This document shows positions 9,746 to 22,259 of a stretch of 64,000 nucleotides of DNA, one piece after another. The DNA comes from Verticillium longisporum. Lineage: Eukaryota > Ascomycota > Sordariomycetes > Glomerellales > Plectosphaerellaceae. Both the position numbers and the translations under genes were made by a program. How positions within the stretch are numbered: the stretch's first letter is position 1; every line of letters begins with the position of its first letter. The stretch covers positions 868,001 through 932,000 of the forward strand of contig JAETXT010000010.1 in NCBI GenBank assembly GCA_019188255.1, read 5' to 3'. The notes beneath the pieces were generated by a model. It was not told the origin of the DNA, ran no database searches, and saw nothing but the letters and a program-made list of their open reading frames with translations.

Positions 9746-11362
9746 GGTGAAATGCTTCTGAGATGATGTGATCTAAGTCTCTGCTTCAGAGCTGGTGTCG
9801 GATTCACGCTGAAGACATGAACAGAGCTGGTACTTGTGCTGAAAACACAGAGAAGTTTATTGGTTGATCGGCCCACTAGCGGATGGCGTGATCTGTCTGT
9901 TCCGCTTTCGGCGGAGAAACTCTCCTAATTGGGGGCTGTCACAGCGCCTTAATGTGGGCAGCTGATGCCAGCTGGTTTGTCCGGCTACGAAGATTCACCA
10001 TGACAACATTGTGTCGTCGATGGGATATCTATCGCCGGCAAGGAGCAATCATAGTTGAATCAGAGCAGGTTCGTTTTGGTTTCGAGTCTTGCGTTGATTT
10101 TCTTATATGTCAACTAAGAGGTGTACCAACGGTACTTTCCGGCATGATTCAAGGTTGGCCTGGTCACTATAACGCCTGACCTCAGGTCACTGTGCCATAC
10201 TCGACGTGCTGCATCTCGAGGAATCCTGCGCCTCTAGACACGGTTGTCTATACTGTAGGGAGTAGTTATTCTCAATGCGGAATACGCATGTTCAAATGAC
10301 CCGACCCACCGGTTCATCGATCACTGGCTAGGTACCTTAGTAAGACAAACAAATAGCCTCTTCATCGCTACTTGACCTTTGGACAACGCGGTATTAGAGA
10401 TTCGGGATGAATTTCTGCCAGCTTTCTACTACTATTATTATAAACACATACAAATACATCTCTCTATGACTGTCTAGCATATTTACGAGTAATGCTAATG
10501 TTTCATCTGCTTAGGTGGCAGCCAGAATTACATGATTTCTAGTGCGGGTAACTGACCATCTGAGAAGCTACTTTCTCAGCAGCCCAGAAGGAACACATCA
10601 TTGTGTATTTCTATGTTTCGTTCGTGGCTCGTTGAGTTTACTGACCCGGACAACTTCTGGGGCAACCAGGCCAGTCGGGTGGCTTACAATACTCACCATC
10701 GAATGCGCTGTCAGGAACACTATCGTGCTGTAACAGTCAAGTGTTCAGTGACTATTTTGTGCAAGATCATCATGGAGAGGTCGATGTACCAGGCCAACCT
10801 TCCCCGACACTGCCGGATGCGCCGGGCCATCAGACTCGGTGCTTACGTGACCTACATGTAGCTTCACGGGCTCCGATGGTTCTCCGGTGGCAATCCCCTG
10901 GCTTTGCCAAGCCATAGATGGCGCGAAGGAGGGAGCTCCCGAGATGAAAACGGGCTCACGAGCCGGCACTACGGTCACTGATTGTCACGAGGCCCGCTTT
11001 TGATGATCTGATAAGATGAGATTAGATCTCAACTCGGAAGCTGATTGGGAGCTCCTGGATCCAACCCCGCAGCAGACCATTGAGTTTGGCATGCTTAAAT
11101 GCGAGCCAGGAGCTAGGATTGGATATGGCAGCTGGAGGAAGAAGTTCTTGAAGGTTTTACCGAATCTTCTCCTCCTTTTACTTGGCGTACAGAAGCGATG
11201 TCGGTAGAGAGCTGTCATGAAGCCAAAATTGCCGGTCCGCCTGACTGACAACAGGGTTCTGTTGCTGCCCCCAGCTTGAAGCAACGACAGGGGCGGAGCA
11301 TTGTAGCTCGGCAGTCCGAGCTTGAAGTCGGGGAGAACGCATGAGAAGTGACCTTTCAAAGC
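9746..11362. other. Divergent intergenic region
   Basis: About 1.6 kb between SQR (minus) and the small secreted protein (plus). It includes an AT-rich tract near 10430-10460 and a CTAGGTACCTTAG palindrome at 10328-10340. Open frames here show no domain. Confidence 0.5.
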
Positions 11363-11369
11363 TATATAA
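11363..11369 (+). promoter_or_regulatory. TATA box of the small secreted protein
   Basis: TATATAA lies 114-120 bp upstream of the ATG at 11483, followed by a CT-rich leader. This is a strong core-promoter arrangement for a highly expressed fungal gene. Confidence 0.6.
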
Positions 11370-11482
11370 GGCACCATGATGAGACCCAGTATGAGCGTTC
11401 GATTCTCACATCCTCCTTCATCACAACAGCTTCACTCAATCTTTACATCTTTCATCATCAAGGACCGATCAGCACCGTCGAC

Positions 11483-11904
11483 ATGCAGTTCTCCTACGCC
11501 GCCCTCATTGCCCTGACCGCCAGAAGTGTGACTGCCAACCCCTTGACCCCTCGCTCTCAGCCTGGCTGGGAGTTCCCTGAGTCTATGCCTCTGGCTGCTC
11601 GTCAGACAACCCCCGAGCCTGGCACACCCCTGTACCTCTGCCATGAGAGCTGCGGTATGTTTCCTGGCTCAATACGCCATGGCATTCTCGGTAAAACCCC
11701 TCCCTCATCTGACACCTCTACGCACCAGGCACTTCCATTACTCTCTCGCGTGAGGAGGGTTACTGTACCAACTGGCAATACATTGCGCGCCTCGATGCCT
11801 GCTTGCTATGTGCGAATGAGCACAATATTTGGCAATACTATGGCAACTCTGTGACCGCTGCGGCCACGACGTGCGGCTTCACGGCCACTCCCGCCAGGCT
11901 TTGA
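11483..11904 (+). CDS. Small cysteine-rich secreted protein (115 aa)
   Basis: Two exons, 11483-11654 and 11729-11904, join in frame across a 74-bp intron (GTATGT...CAG). Residues 1-18 form a signal peptide ending near SVTA-NP. A Pro-rich stretch follows, then a compact C-terminal domain with six cysteines at 53, 57, 70, 82, 85 and 106. The pattern is C-x3-C-G-x12-C-x11-C-x2-C-x20-C-G, with aromatic residues at YCTNW and IWQYYG. This spacing is familiar from fungal small secreted proteins of unknown role, often present as several paralogues. An effector or wall-associated function is possible but not shown. Confidence 0.8.
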
Positions 11905-13662
11905 GTCTGCATTTAATTGATTGGGGGCTATTAGGCAGGTGAATTTGATGGAGGATGGCGCTGAATGAAATGTAAAGACCGAAAAACAAGGGTGCGATAT
12001 GAGGTTCTTGACGCTAGCCATATACACGAAACTCTTTGAATCGACCTCAATGATCCCACCCAGTAATTGCGCATACGCTGAAACAGCATGCATCATGTAA
12101 ACGACATTGCAGCGGATGAAGCATCAAGATGTAACGCACAGCTGCGCCTGCATTGTGTAGGTTTTGGAACAGAGAACTATGTTGCAGGAGTATACCTAGG
12201 GGGCCTTCTATAGTGCAGACTTTTGGAGAGACTTGATCTCGCAATGCAAGCGCGAGTAGTCTTTTACCCAATGCTGATCTCGATCAGTAAGATAGTGTGT
12301 AGTTTTGATATCTGCTTTTGTCTTTACTTATTGTAAGTTGTACACCCAGCCACATCAACCAAGCTCCTCTTCCAACGAAGTTTTAAGTGCAAACGGCTGG
12401 TGTTGTATCGTGTGACCAACGGAATGACGCACCTTGCGTGGGGAATTTTGTCTGTTATTCAGATGTCGTGAGGTAAAGGACATCTACAATGACGAAAGAC
12501 TGCCTCGCTGCTCCCAAGTCAATCCACTGCAGAGCATGACTCAAGCTTGGCAGGGGTGGCCAGAACAGTGGCAGAATCAACACAGACCAAAGCGTAAGCG
12601 GGTGGCCAGACGAGACCAATTACCTTACCTCTTCGTGCCATTTGTGTCGAAGAGGGGTTCCAGGGCGGCTGCACAGGCGCGGCAGTCCGCTTTTATATCC
12701 ACTGATGGCTCAACGTTCTCCGGGATTCAAGACTCCCAGGGATCTGTAGACAATGTTCAGCCCCTCGCCAGGTCTAGCTCTACCTGCCATGGAAGTAATT
12801 AAGCGGAACGTGGCGAGCATCTGGCCAGGCCCAGAGCATGAAGCCAAGATCCGGCCCCCCCTTCACGATGTTCTTGCCACGACTTGGCATCGGACATTGT
12901 CGGCAAGCGAATGAGTTGCAGATGCGCGTTGCATGGCTGAAAACCCTCACGCTTCTGTGCCGCTGATGTAGCCACCAGCTAGCTTGGCCAAGGTTCCTGC
13001 CGTCCCTCGGTGCCGCCGGCATGGTTTTCTACCCAATCTGGGGGCCAAGGAACGGCCAGCGTAGCCCCTTCTGGAACCGAGACCCACGATCCTTTTTCCG
13101 CCTGCGCGTTTTGGCGTGCTGCACCTCAGGGCTCAGAGGCCGAGGACCGAATGCTCGGGTCCGCGAGGGGGTGAGCGCGCGGAAAACGCCGTGCGCCTTC
13201 AAGTACACAACCACAGGAAAAGCCCACATAGGTCATCGTAGCCTAGAGGGCTATTGAATGGTAACGCAGCACGTGGCGTGACGGTCCCATTCTCCATGAA
13301 ATTCTCCGTGTCCGGGCCCTTCTGAGAGCTCGTATGGGAATATGACGCGCAGGGATGGAGGGAGTACTGACCAGTAGAGGAGTGGATCGGTCCGTCGCCC
13401 AAGGACCCGTTGAAGCTCCAACAAAATGGAGCCAGTGGGCTATCTGATCAATCTGATAATCTTAAAGCAAAAAAAAAATCAACCTGCACTGTCGTGCGGG
13501 GAGAATCGGTCGCTCCGTAATAAATACGACGATCATGGCAACATGGACCGAGCTGCCAGGGTTCTGGAGATGCAGCGACTTTTGTGATCTTCACTGTGTG
13601 TCTGTGTGTGTTCTCTTACGACTTACGATTCACGAGCTACGTTCTTTTGTCCCAAGGTGGCA
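11905..13662. other. Intergenic, no gene seen
   Basis: About 1.75 kb. I find no domain-bearing frame or RNA gene. The last 200 bp are the peroxidase promoter, with a nine-A run near 13469 and TAATAAATA near 13518. Confidence 0.5.
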
Positions 13663-15333
13663 ATGAAGACCCAAAGCCTTGCTCTTTTCGCTGCGTCGCC
13701 GCTCATTGCGTTGGCAGCAGGTGACGCATACGTCTGGCCGTCTCCTCATGATGAGCTGGAGGATATTCTCTACCTGCAGAGCGGATACCTGGCGCGCAAC
13801 TTTATCGCGGGTAAGGAGTTGCTGTTGAACACGGGCTGGACACCTGTACAAGATGACTGACGTTGGACACTAGGTGTGACACCCTGCACCCTGGGCGGCA
13901 ACGTCAAGGGACGCCAGAATGCAGCCGAATGGATCCGAACAGCGTTCCACGACATGATCACGCATGATGTCGAGGCTGGTACCGGTGGTGTCGACGGGTC
14001 CATCTGGTTCGAGCTGAACCGTGCCGAAAATGGTGGCCTCGCCTTCAACAACACGTTCAACTTCTTCAACTACCTGTACTCGTCCCGGGCCTCGGCGGCG
14101 GATCTCCTCGCCATGAGCGTGATCGTCTCGCACGCCGGCTGCGGGGCGCAGACGAAGATCCCCTTCCGACACGGTCGAAAGGATGCCGCGCAGGCCGGCC
14201 CCGCGGGTGTCCCCGAAGTCGACACGTCGATCGGCACCACCATGGCGCGGTTCGCGACGGCCGGCCTCAGCCAGCAGGACATGATCACGCTCGTCGCCTG
14301 CGGTCACTCGCTCGGCGGCGTGCACAGCAACAACCACCCGCAGATTGTCGAGGGAGACAGCAGCATCTGGAACGACACGGTGGTGAACTTTGATGATACG
14401 ACCAACAAGTTCGACAACCGCATCGCCAAGGAGTACGTCTTCGGCGTCACCAAGAACCCGCTCGTCGTGGGCAGGAACAACAGCCTCAACTCGGACAAGC
14501 GGATCTTCAGCTCCGACGGTAACAAGACCATCAGCGAGCTGGCCTGCCACTCGTCAACGTTTGAGAAGCGATGCGCCAACATCTTCACGCGCATGATCGA
14601 CACGGTCCCCGATCAGGTCAAGCTGTCGGAGCCGCTCGAGGCCATTGATGTGAAGCCATACATTGTCGATCTATTCCTGAACGACCAGGGCTCGCTGACT
14701 TTCAACGGCCGTGTTCGCGTCAGGACCACCGGAGGCAGCCGGAGCCAGGCTGACCTCGCTGTCCAGCTGGCCTTGACGGACAACGCAGGCTCAGGCACGA
14801 CTATTATCGAGGCTGCGTATGCTGGCGACACAAGGGGCCTGTACGGCGAAACATTTGCGTTTTACGAGTTCAACACGACGGTTAACGCGGCCAAGGGTGT
14901 CCGCAAGTTCGATATTCGCCTGACAACGCCCTCGAGCGGCAAGGTCGAGACCCACGCCAACGGTGGCCAGGGCTACCCAGTGGACGACTCGCTCCTTTTC
15001 CAAAAGGCGGCGTCATGCGTGTCTCGGACGAGCACGGCAAACTTCCGCTCGGCGACCGTCACGGTGGCGGTGCGCAAGGAGAAGGCCGCGGCGTCGTTGG
15101 CCGTTGACGTGGTGCGTTTCGAGCGCAGGCAGAGCGTCATTGTGAGGTCAATGTCGGTCGACAGGATTGCGTTCCCGTCTGCCGCCGGCGAGGAGAGGGG
15201 TGACTGGGTCATTTTCAAGGCGCCGATCCAGCTCGCGAGCGCGGCTTGGAGCACTACATATGACATTGTGCAAGGAGGAGAGGGCGGCTCGAAGATTGAG
15301 TTCATCCGGACGGAGCTGTGCCCGCGCGCTTAA
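13663..15333 (+). CDS. Secreted heme peroxidase (class II-like) with long C-terminal extension
   Basis: Exons 13663-13810 and 13874-15333 give 535 residues; the 63-bp intron is GTAAGG...TAG. Residues 1-20 are a signal peptide. The peroxidase fold is marked by the distal pair in WIRTAFHDM (Arg71, His75) and the proximal histidine in VACGHSLGG (His194). Calcium-type residues lie in GGVDGSIWFE. The catalytic part ends near residue 260. The remaining 270 or so residues are beta-rich, with repeated Thr/Val-rich strands (FNGRVRVRTTGG, NFRSATVTVAV) and no heme motif. Classical lignin-type class II enzymes are about 340-370 long, so this is a peroxidase plus an extra domain. The likely role is H2O2-dependent oxidation of phenolics outside the cell. 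Substrate unknown. Confidence 0.88.
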
Positions 15334-18300
15334 GTTGCATGTCAGATAAGTGTCAAGATGAAATGACCAGCATGTGGCAACCCTGTATTAGGCTGCGTTG
15401 ACAGATGGGGAACCTGATGAAACGTTGATCAACCTGCTTCAGCAGCGATTCGACCCTCCTTAACCTGAGGAAGCTGCTTACTCCTGGGAACAGCTGTATT
15501 TATTAGTAGATCGAGCATGTACCATGTACGTTCGCGTTGGGTTTCATGGAAGCGTTTTGTACACATTGCCGTGATCTTCCTTGCTGATGACAATCATACT
15601 GTTGCAGGTTCTGTCGCAGATCCGAGGATTCCGGAGCTGCGGCGAAAGTCCAAACTAGGGAGACGTAGTTAAAGACTCATTACGCGTTGTCCCATGGCGA
15701 CGAGGCTATGCAAACCGGGGCCGCATGAAGTAACTCAGACAGGCACCTCAGTCTCAGCCTCGCGGCATCGATATGAGACAAAGGTCACATGAGGTTCCGA
15801 AAGCCCATCAATCTTCCAGTTCCATGTCAGTTGGTTTCCCTCCTTCTCGATTGTATGGAAAAGGGGACTGAATTCACGTACCAGATTAGAACGTTGCACA
15901 CCCACTCAGTCCGCATGATGGCTAGCACTCCCAAGTTCTTCGATCAGGGGCACTGAAATGAGCCTGACATCGCAAGACTGCCAATTATTGACCACCGGCC
16001 AGATTCTCCTTCCAAAGACGGCAAGCTGGTGCCAAAAAAAGCCGCGTGGGAAAAAGATAGGTACCTGTATTAGCTAGGGACCCCTATACAAATAGAAGTA
16101 CTTCCTAGTTTCTATCGTTTAATTATCCTGCCCTTTATTTCTATTACATCTCGCATCCTCTATGGCATTAAGTCAACTCAGTGATTGACGCGTTCTGTAT
16201 GTGCTTGGAGGTCTACCTAGGCCTCTATAGCTAGAATTAGTGGTGATGGAATTGGTGGTGGAATCGCCACGCGGCTTTTTTTTGTCACCAGCTTGGACGG
16301 GTACAAAGTATGTATTCGCGCTCTACCGACCCAACGTCGACATGGGGGGGGGCACAGGAAGGATGCCGCCACCCAATTTTCCAGCGACTGTCTTTTCCGC
16401 TGTCGCGCATATGGTCGCATCGCCCGCTCAACGAGGGAGTGGGGTCAAAAGCGTGCCTCGTGCAGGTCAGCATGACATTGGTGATTATTCGCCAAGCTCT
16501 ACACGGTACAGTGTAAGCTTTTGCTGGAATGCGAAGGACGTCGCAGTGAGCTGTGTGAACTACTGTTCGGCATTCCGAGGAGTAGCGCGAACGCAACGGT
16601 CGTGGCCCGTGATGTTCAGCTGCGTGCCACAAACGGGACAACATGAATAACGACGACTCGCTGGACTGACTGACTCATAGGTCCTTGGAAAGGACCTTGT
16701 GTCGCTGGCCGGCTTCTAGGTGTGCTGGAAGACAGGACGCAAAACACGCGCCAAGAGGGGCGACACCACGCCACTGTCAGCAGCGAATTCGATAGCACTC
16801 AGTGACCGCCGACGGCGCGTGGGAACAGGCGTGACAGGCAGGCTTTGACAGGGTCATCCAAGGGGCACACAAGCTTTTTCCCTGGATGGCCCCGGCGGGC
16901 CTAGGTCCGCAAGAAGCATGGGTGAAGCCCAGGGGTGGGTGACCTTGCGTTATGACCACAAGAGAGACCTGATTTGTATTTTGAATTCAATGCGTCCATT
17001 GTCCTCTGTTGCTTGCCTGCTGAAGGCGAGTATCAGATTGGAACAACGTCTCAAGGTAACCAGTCATTGCGTTGCCGACATGAAGAAAGACAAATGCACA
17101 CAAGTTGCTCCCAAGTGAGTACTAGACAGTCCCAACGATCGGACAGCCAAGGTCGTGAGAACCAATATCGCGCGAGAATCTTTCCTTCCACGTGTGGAGC
17201 TCCTTGCCAAGGGGCCATCGTTGGTTAGTGGTGCTGCTGCTGCGTTCACACGCCTGCAGCTGTCGGGCGAAGCATGCAAATGAGGGCAGATGCATCGCTG
17301 CGGGGGATGGGGATGGGCATGTTTTGCCAATATACTTGTAAGTAATAAGGAGCTGCTGCAGAATCCAGACCACGCCAGCCCACATTCGCGCTGGATAGCC
17401 GATGCACCAATGGGCTTCATTGACAACGTGAGGAGGGGACATGGCGATGCGCCGTCGTCCTATTACGGTCGGAGCGCTCGATTAGCATGGTTGCAAGGTA
17501 CCTTACCTCGGCTGTGTGGACTAGGGGAGACACACACACACACACCACTAGCAATCAAGCTTAAACCGAGCCGTGATGTTCCGAAACGAGGGCACAATGC
17601 TGAAAAGTCACGTCGGAGCACGGCTGGCAGCACGGCTGAAACGGGAGCGGTTTCCTCAGAAGGATGGTTTGATCATGACACGGCGGACAGGAATATCCCA
17701 GCAGAAGCTTGGATGTGTTCAGAGTCATGACCAAGGCTCTCTCGATATCCTTTTGCTGAGAAGAAAAGACGCGAGCTGAGACACAGTGACGGGAACAGAC
17801 AGATTGGCCACAAAAGGATAAGAGGACTTCTCTCTGCGATGACAGGTGGAGGAGGCTAGCCTGGCCTGGGATGGCTGAGGGCAGACAAGCTTCATCTGGC
17901 CTGCCAGTCTCAATCTGCAATGATTCAGGGGTAACAATATGGGCTCCATGATTCGGAAAACCTGAACCTATCAAAAGTCCTCCTCCCACACCAGGCCCAC
18001 GCCAGGCGGCACGCTTATCAGCGTCAAGACCAGGGAGCAGCAGTCGATCAAGGCACTGGCGTAGCATCTCAACCTCCCATCCCACCCCCTTTTATCTGTA
18101 TCGTGGCTGAGATTTGGACAATCTGGCAGCTCGGGGCGACTTCTGACCACTCAGTGGGTTCGTGGTGCGCTCATAATGACCTGGTCCGAGCGAATCGTGG
18201 TGCCAGAATAAGGTAGGTCTCTCTACGTAGGTGCCGTGGCTTTTGACCTTGGAAGATCTACGTTCCTGGTTACTTCGGCTGAAACATAATATCCACTTTG

Positions 18301-18771
18301 ATCAGCGCCGCTCATCTCCCTTGGCGGATGGCGATTGTGTGTGTGCGTCTTGTTTGACCCTGTGAGCCTCACCCTGCTCGGTCGTTTCCTGCTTAACCCC
18401 AAGGTTTGCGTCCGGAATGCTGTGACGCTTAGTTTTCTACCATCCTCAAACGTCTCCAGCCACGGCCGCCGGACTTGGCCAACGTTCTTCACCTTCATTC
18501 TTGTCCTGTGCCTTTTCAACCACACTCTCTCATTTGCTTTCTTGAACCCGTCTGTCCCTTTGCCTGTCTCTTCTTACCATTACTGTGCTTTGCTCGCCTC
18601 GAGCCGCCACACTTTCGCTCGCGACCACAGTCACTAGCCTCCATCGCTGAAGGCATACCCGGGGTCCTCAGCGCGACACGTTGGACCACCTGTCGGCATC
18701 ACGATTCTTGCTTGTCGCCTTCATCAGCAGCCCAGCTCGGGTATACATTCTACATACTCGTCTCTTCCGCC
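15334..18771. other. 3.4-kb gene-poor region
   Basis: No convincing coding frame or RNA gene. It contains a CA repeat (17531-17545), GGTACC palindromes (16058-16066, 17495-17509) and, from about 18330, a pyrimidine-rich leader of the acyltransferase gene. Confidence 0.5.
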
Positions 18772-20380
18772 ATGTTGTCTCTCACGCTACGCTCTGTCCG
18801 GGGCGCCATCAATCACATTTCCACCAGATCACTGTCACCATCCTACACACCACTGGCGCTGTCGCCTTCGCAAGATTCATCAACTTCCTCGCCAATCGCT
18901 TCGTCCAATGGCGAAGCCGACTTCGACTCCCTGCCCGCTCAGGGAACCGCACGATCGACAGCCTACAACCGACTGTTGGCCTTTCTGCTTTTCCTGTTGC
19001 CATCTTTCATCCAGAGCCGCATCCGCCCTGGTGCCTTCAAGCCTCGACGAATGCACCCGACATCGTGGCTCGACGGACTTCGTGGTGTAGCCTCGCTTAT
19101 TGTTTTCTTCTTCCACTTCACTGACGACACCCACAAGGGTCTCCTCATGTCCTACGGCGTACAACGTGATGGCGACAAAGCCGCCTCTTCTCCCCTGCAG
19201 CTGCCCTTTCTCCGCGTCATCTTCGCCGGCAAACCGATGGTCCATATCTTCTTCGTCATCTCGGGCTTCGTTCTCGCCTACAAGCCGCTACGTCAGATTC
19301 GCGCACGTCAGTTCGACAGCCTTCAAAAGACACTCGCTAGCAGTGTCTTCCGTCGAGGCTTCCGCCTCTTCCTGCCAACCCTCGTTTCGACCTTTATCAT
19401 CATGTTCCTTCGCTACTACGGTTGGATCCCCGCAAAGCAAAGGGTTCTCTTTACGAGCAGTTTGACCAGTGGCAGCACGAGGTGATCAAGATTCTCGGAT
19501 TCATTTGGCAGTGGGACTCGTCCAGGACCCCAGACTACGACTCGCACCTCTGGACCATCCCCATCGAAATGTCCTTTTCCATGTTCCTCTTCGTCGTCGT
19601 CACTGGCCTGAGCCACGTCAAGACGTATGTTCGCCTCGCCGCCGTCGTCGGTCTTGGTGCCTTCTGCCTACGCCACGGCCACTATGCCGGCTGGGAGTTC
19701 ATGGCTGGTGTCGTACTCGCCGAGGTCCAGCTCATCCAGGACGCCCACAAGGAGCGCAAGGCCGCTCTCGAACAAAACAAGGAGGCCGCCTACATCGAGT
19801 CCAGCGTCGGCACTGCCGGCCTCTCCGACTCGACGGCCGACGGCTCGCGCCGCCGGAGCGTCGCCAAGCTCATCTTCCAGGGCTTCCTTATCGTCAACCT
19901 CATCTTCGCCCTCTACGTCGCCGGCTGGCCGCGCGAAAAGTGGGAGGAGACGCCCGCCATCGACTTTTTGCTGCAGCACACCCCGAGCCCTACCGCAGCC
20001 GCGGCCAGTCGTGGCCCATCTTCATCTGGTACGCCATCGGCGCCGTGCAGATCGTCCTGGCCCTGCAGCAAATCGAGCCCCTGCGCCGCGTCTTCAACAC
20101 CAAGCCCGCCCAGTACCTCGCCGACGTCAGCTACTCGCTCTACATCTGCCACGGCCCCGTCATGAAGGTCCTCCACCACCGCCTGATGCCCTACCTCTGG
20201 GAGCCCGTTGGCGGCATCCAGGGCGCTGACATGGGCGGCCGCTTCCTCGTCTGGTTCTTCGGGCTGACCATCATGGCGATTCCCGTGTTCTGGGTGAGCG
20301 ACATCTTTCTCCGGGTCGTTGACAACAAGTGCGTCGAGTTTGCAAGGTGGATCGAGAAGAAATGTGTTATAGACGAGTAG
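18772..20380 (+). CDS. Acyltransferase family 3 integral membrane protein (frame broken by two 1-base losses)
   Basis: Start at 18772, stop at 20378-20380. The protein has a polar N-terminus, then the family opening SWLDGLRGVASLIVFFFHF with the essential histidine, then FFVISGFVLAYKPLR and about ten hydrophobic segments, ending with SYSLYICHGPVMK and a final TM helix. Read directly, the frame breaks twice: at the CCCC run 19428-19431 and at the CCCC run 19981-19984. Adding one C at each gives one continuous 536-residue protein with no other stop. Both sites interrupt well-conserved sequence, so miscalled homopolymers are more likely than decay. Members acylate sugars, lipids or natural products at membranes; the substrate here is unknown. 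Confidence 0.88.
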
Positions 20381-21208
20381 ACTGGCAGAGCATGACAAAC
20401 AGAGTCAGACGGACGTTCTTTTTGCTAGATTTCCATTGGCGTTAGCGAGACCTTTGCCCAGCTGGCCGCTGGAGATTATGATACCTCTTTTTTTCATCTG
20501 CGGTTGATCTTCACTCGCTGATGGCTCATGTGTTGTCTTGTTAAACATTGTGTAACCTCGATCTTCTTCTCCCTACGTCATGTCTGATGGATTCCGGCCA
20601 CCTATGCCGTGCCACGCCAACCGGTTTATGGCACATGACTGCTGACCCTGTAGTTATAGGGCAAAAAGCTAACTGAACGAGTGACACTGCGCACACTCAC
20701 AGGGCCTTGGCTTGGGAGTCTAGCCGCCGTGAGAGACAGAATGGTGGTCGAGCTTGGCCGAGACTGATCGGTTGTTGTACCTGGCCTGAAGGCGAGTTCA
20801 AGAGTTGCATTTCAGGCGCAAGCATACAATCATCTCAACAGCTTCGCCGTCAAATTTGTCCCTGTCGAGAGCTTGGGGCCGTCAAGCTTGAACAGAGGCA
20901 TGTGCGCTTTGGTTAGGGCGCAAGACTTGGGGCCAATGCGACTGGGTGACACCAGGCGCAGGTTCTAGTTCAGATTGCGAACACCCCGACAAAGCTGTTC
21001 TTGCGTTCCTACATGCCTTGCATGGCTGTACAACGGGGTTCAATGGTCTTTCACGACCCGTAGATTGTCTCATGGGCACGTAAATGTACTATTCATTCGG
21101 TGAAGCTATCTTGTCCAGGTGTTGATCTCGTCCGATGATTGCGCCTACGAAGCAGCAAGCCAGCAAGCATCAAAAGACGGGAAAGGGAACCGGTATGACC
21201 TGTCACCC
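20381..21208. other. Intergenic, no gene seen
   Basis: About 830 bp between two convergent genes. Only 3' flanks; no recognisable features. Confidence 0.5.
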
Positions 21209-22259
21209 TTACTGGGTGCCGCTCGGCTCCCTCCACTGGTAGCTGTTGCTCTGCACGCGACCAAAGTTAGGCGTCCCGTTCGAATTAGCAGTCAGAGGCT
21301 GAACCATGGTGTTGCGGTTGTTGTCACAGGCGCCGTTCGAGTTCGTAGTGGCATGGAAAGCAGTCCACGTCTCCTTGCCATCAGGGCTCATGAAGAAGCT
21401 GTTGTGGCCGGTGCCATAGTTGCCGTTGGCGCTGGAGAGGACGCAGCCGCTGCTCTTCTTCCAGGCAGCACGGTTCATGGGGTCAGTCCGGCCATCCCAC
21501 TCCAGCGTCGCCACGCAATACTGAGGCGTCCAGCAGTAGTTGGCAGAGTAGGCGATGTAGGTCTTGCCCCCGAAGTACAGAGCATTCTGGCCCTCCTGGA
21601 CGGGTACCTCACTTCTCTCCCACGACTGGTCCGGCTGCGAGATGATGCTGAGTGGGCCGGTCAATGAGATGAAGTTGCTGCCAAGACGACGAATGCAGGT
21701 CGACTGGTTGGGCACACCAGTCATACAGGAGTAGACAAAGTAGTTGCCCCAATCGTTGAAACGAAGAATGGTGCCGTCGATGCCCCAATCGGTAGTGAGT
21801 TGAGCTCCGTAGGACCATGAATCCCAGGGCGTGGCGCCGCCTGGTTACGACCGAGTTAGCATACGCAGAGTAACACCACAACACTCTGAAAAACCTTACC
21901 GACTAAGACGTGGGACCGCTGGCCACCCAGATTAGTGCTTCCACTCTGTCCCGCCGTGTAGTAGATGTACCACCGATTCCCGAGATAGTGTAGCTCTGGA
22001 GCCCAAACGTTGCAGCACCTGTTTGGGTTCGTATCGGTGTAGATGGTTCGCTTCGGGGCGGTTTTGAGCCCTTCAATGGTGCGAGCACGACTGAGCTTGA
22101 GGTCGGTCCACTCGGTGGCGATGAGATAGTATTATCCGCCAGTCCAAGTGACCTGTGGATCAGCACCGCCGGGGGCCTGATGGGGTTGGTAAAGGCATTA
22201 CCAGAGCCGGCCACGGCAAGGAGCCCGCATGCGTATCTGAGAATCGTGGAAACGAACAT
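21209..22259 (-). pseudogene. GH43 alpha-L-arabinofuranosidase (secreted), with a nonsense codon
   Basis: Exons 22259-21900 and 21840-21209 are joined by a 59-bp intron. A signal peptide (FVSTILRYACGLLAVAGSGNA) leads into a five-bladed beta-propeller. The first catalytic Asp lies in GGADPQVTW, the Glu in VQEGQNALYFGG, and other marks are NVWAPELHYLG and GTGHNSFFMSPDG. The expected activity is exo-release of L-arabinose from arabinan. Two defects are seen: a G5 run at 22171-22175 is one base short (adding one gives 331 codons including stop), and an in-frame TAA lies at 22132-22134 inside TGG-YYLIA. The TAA can arise from CAA by a C-to-T change at CpA. If both are errors the gene is intact; as read it is broken. 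Confidence 0.75.

Noticed and set aside
13870..14550. 226-residue minus-strand frame
   Set aside because: Antisense shadow of the peroxidase exon.
17531..17545. CA dinucleotide run considered as a functional element
   Set aside because: A short simple repeat with no other feature; ordinary in intergenic DNA.
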